This document shows positions 61,734 through 64,000 of a DNA stretch of 64,000 nucleotides, piece after piece. The stretch lies in assembly GCA_965153355.1 (NCBI GenBank), contig OZ231127.1, forward strand, positions 71,548,001-71,612,000, read 5' to 3'. The notes beneath the pieces were generated by a model. That model was not told the DNA's origin. It did no database searches and saw only the letters and a list, made by a program, of their open reading frames with translations. The position numbers and the translations under genes were made by a program. Source of the DNA: Flaccisagitta enflata (lineage: Eukaryota > Chaetognatha > Sagittoidea > Aphragmophora). Position 1 is the stretch's first letter. Each line of letters starts with the position of its first letter.

Positions 61734-61913
61734 CAACGGCCTCCAATTGTTTATGTTATGGTTGTTTATGAAGCCCCAAGTGGATCAGAGAGAGAGAGAG
61801 AGAGAGGAAAAGAGAGAGAGAAATTATCGAGAAGCTGGTTTTGGCCGTCGACTCTGCATAATGTGGTATATGGTGGGCATCAATGAGACGGTCTTGTTAT
61901 TCTTTCTTCGACC

Positions 61914-61926
61914 TTGTTGTTGTTGC

Positions 61927-62018
<92 letters not shown>

Positions 62019-62095
62019 TTGTTTTTGTTGATGTTGTTGTTATTGTATTGTTGTTGTTGTTTTATTTATTATTATTGTTATTGTTGTTGTTATTT

Positions 62096-62152
<57 letters not shown>

Positions 62153-62155
62153 GGT
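61914..62155 (+). repeat. (GTT)n locus
   Basis: GTT arrays at 61916-62013 and 62098-62152, joined by ATTGTT/ATTATT variants. Confidence 0.95.
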
Positions 62156-62558
62156 TGTTGTTCTGGTTGTCGTTGACATTGACAGAGGCATGACTCATGA
62201 GTCCAGAATAGCAGATACCCCCCCAAAAATGTTTTCACCATCAATCTCTCCTTAAAATTTTTTGAATGCGAATAATTGTACATAATAATAAAACAAACTT
62301 CATCACAGTGCTTTCTTTGAAAAAAAAGTACCTTAATCCTGATGGTGATGCCATGTTAGCTTCGGCAGTAATGTTGTTAATAATATCTCCTTGTTACACG
62401 AATTTTGAGTGACTAGATACACCGTTTTTCGAAGCAATTACTTCATTGTAACATAAGAGCATCGATCCTGATAGAAATGTCGTGTTAGCGTCATTAATGT
62501 TATTGTTGTTAATCTCGCTTCAATGATTCCGTAATGCGAGTTTCCATCTCAGCCTCAG

Positions 62559-62561
<3 letters not shown>

Positions 62562-62614
<53 letters not shown>
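62562..62614 (+). repeat. (AG)n microsatellite
   Basis: About 53 bp of AG. Confidence 0.9.
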
Positions 62615-62616
<2 letters not shown>

Positions 62617-62683
62617 CAACGAGGAGGGGCGAGTCCCTGGAAAGGAAAAGGAGAAAGAGAGAATTGATGAAAAGGTAGAGAAA

Positions 62684-62895
62684 AACAAGGCCGGATACGG
62701 CTACCTTAGTCGCGTGCGGGTGGGCGAGAGCAGAGCTGGAGAAGATCACTAGGGCATCTGGGCAGGAGCCGTATGCTCAAAAAGCTCAAAAACGCCGAAA
62801 AAGTGAAAAGGGGACCAACCAACCAACCGACCAACCGACTGACCGACCGACGGACCGACACAGCGGGGTGCAGAGCCGCGAAGCTTGCACTAAAA
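62684..62895 (+). mobile_element. Helitron-like GTCC-core element, copy L
   Basis: AACAAGGCCGGATACGGCTA, CTTAGTCGCGTGCGGGTGGG, AGGGCATCTGGGCAGGAGCC, a CCAA/CCGA core and CAGCGGGGTGCAGAGCCGCG with a degenerate terminal palindrome. Confidence 0.75.
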
Positions 62896-62929
62896 TACTG
62901 ATTAGCCAGCCAGAGATACTCTTTTGTTC

Positions 62930-63462
62930 TTTTTGGGCAGCGGCCCCAAGACCGATGTCCTGTAGAACATTCTGAGGAAATTTGTTCCATACGTCCGTCC
63001 TTCCGTCCGTCCTTCCGTCCCCCCTCCATTGGCCTCAAATTTGCTCTCCCAGCCCTCAAATTTGCCCTTCCAGCCCTCAATTCAGCCCTCCAGGCCTCAA
63101 ATCAGCTTTCCAGTCTTCAAATCGGCCCCCCCTCACCTCACATCTGACCTCCAGACCTCAAATCTGCCTTTCAGACCCTCAAATAGCCCTCCACGGCTTA
63201 AATTTGCCCTCCATGGCTTAAATTTGCCCTCCAAACATCAAATTGGCTCTCCAAGCCTTAATTCTGCCCTCCAGCCTTCAAATATGCCTTCAGTGGTCTT
63301 AATCAGTCATCTAAGGCCTGAAATATGCCCCCTCAGGACGTATGGAAATTCCCCCCTGTGTTCTACAGGACATCGGCCCTTTGGGGCCGCTGCCCTGCTC
63401 TCACTCCACTTTTTCACTGGATCACTCCAAGCAGGGCATCGGGTACCGCTGACCATGTGCGA
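62930..63462. mobile_element. Foldback element with ~20-bp minisatellites, copy d
   Basis: TTTTTGGGCAGCGGCCCCAA, GATGTCCTGTAGAACATT (inverted at 63357-63375), units of the TCAAATTTGCCCTCCAGCCC type (about 14, 63020-63330), GGCCCTTTGGGGCCGCTGCC, then CAGGGCATCGGGTACCGCTG. Confidence 0.7.
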
Positions 63463-64000
63463 TCCTTGGATGACTAGTTAGCCAGTTGATTGTGTTTGGT
63501 CAAACCCAGGCCACCAGAACCATTTTAGGAAGTCTAATTTGCCTTTTTATATAAAGGATCAAAGAAAAGTGATCAAAACTAACTCAAGTCTTCTTGAATG
63601 ATTGGGATGGTTGAGGCCAAGATTTTGATTTTTTTTTACCAGGTTTTTTTCATTTTTGAGGGTTAAAAACTAAACGACTATGACCCTGATCTCCATTTTG
63701 ACCAAAAAAAGGATTAAATTGAAGATGTTTGAGAGAACAAACAAATGGTATCAAATTTACAAACTCTTTTGTTATCATAGCTACAGCTATACAACTATAC
63801 AGCTGTGCAGCTTTACATCTATACAGGCAAGATCTCGGTTCCTTGTACGGCCTTTCGCGTCCACGAGATGAAGAAAGAGTAAGGATAGAAGATGGAGAGA
63901 AATATTGTAAGAAAGGAAAGAAGGATGGAAGAAGAGCAAAGGCACTAAGACATAAATGTTAATTGATTGACTGCGTCTTGTGGGTCGATGAGGAAGATGA

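Overview
The window is animal (metazoan) nuclear DNA. It has spliced coding exons with canonical GT/AG borders, one very long intron, a LINE tail, many foldback MITEs and an extreme density of microsatellites. It shows no bacterial operons or ribosome-binding sites. The protein sequences look invertebrate, and the repeat landscape suggests a large, repeat-rich marine invertebrate genome. I cannot name a species. Ten Ns at 59081-59090 mark an assembly gap.

The host gene is a TIA1/TIAR (Rox8-like) RNA-binding protein on the + strand. Three consecutive-looking exons are visible: 4747-4822 (RRM2 beta2/beta3 with RNP1 KGYGFVSF), 8042-8135 (end of RRM2) and 56004-56105 (RRM2-RRM3 linker and RRM3 RNP2 VYIGNL). 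Their phases match exactly. The introns are 3.2 kb and about 47.9 kb, and a further intron of at least 7.9 kb runs off the right edge. The exons encoding RRM1, the start of RRM2 and the rest of RRM3 are outside the window.

The 47.9-kb intron contains other coding material. A - strand exon at 33044-33433 encodes a discoidin (F5/8 type C)-like domain. A phase-compatible candidate last exon, cysteine-rich, lies at 29409-29686. A + strand gene of a family I do not recognise lies at about 36063-38339; it has one intron, at least three frameshifts and one stop, and its C-terminal part looks like an SH3/Tudor-like barrel. The 3' end of a non-LTR retrotransposon lies on the - strand at 39675-40219.

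The rest is mobile and simple DNA. There are about ten foldback/MITE families with TA or 8-bp target duplications, several nested in each other. A dispersed family (about 12 copies) has an AACAAGGCC end, a GTCC/GTCG tetranucleotide core and a short terminal palindrome followed by CTAA. I interpret it as a Helitron-associated (DINE-1/mini-me/pearl-like) non-autonomous family. A second foldback family carries about 20-bp minisatellites in both orientations. Microsatellites of the AG, AC, AAC, AAG, ATC, AAAG and AATG classes fill most of the remaining space. Two TC arrays sit directly in front of TIA1 exons and appear to serve as their polypyrimidine tracts.
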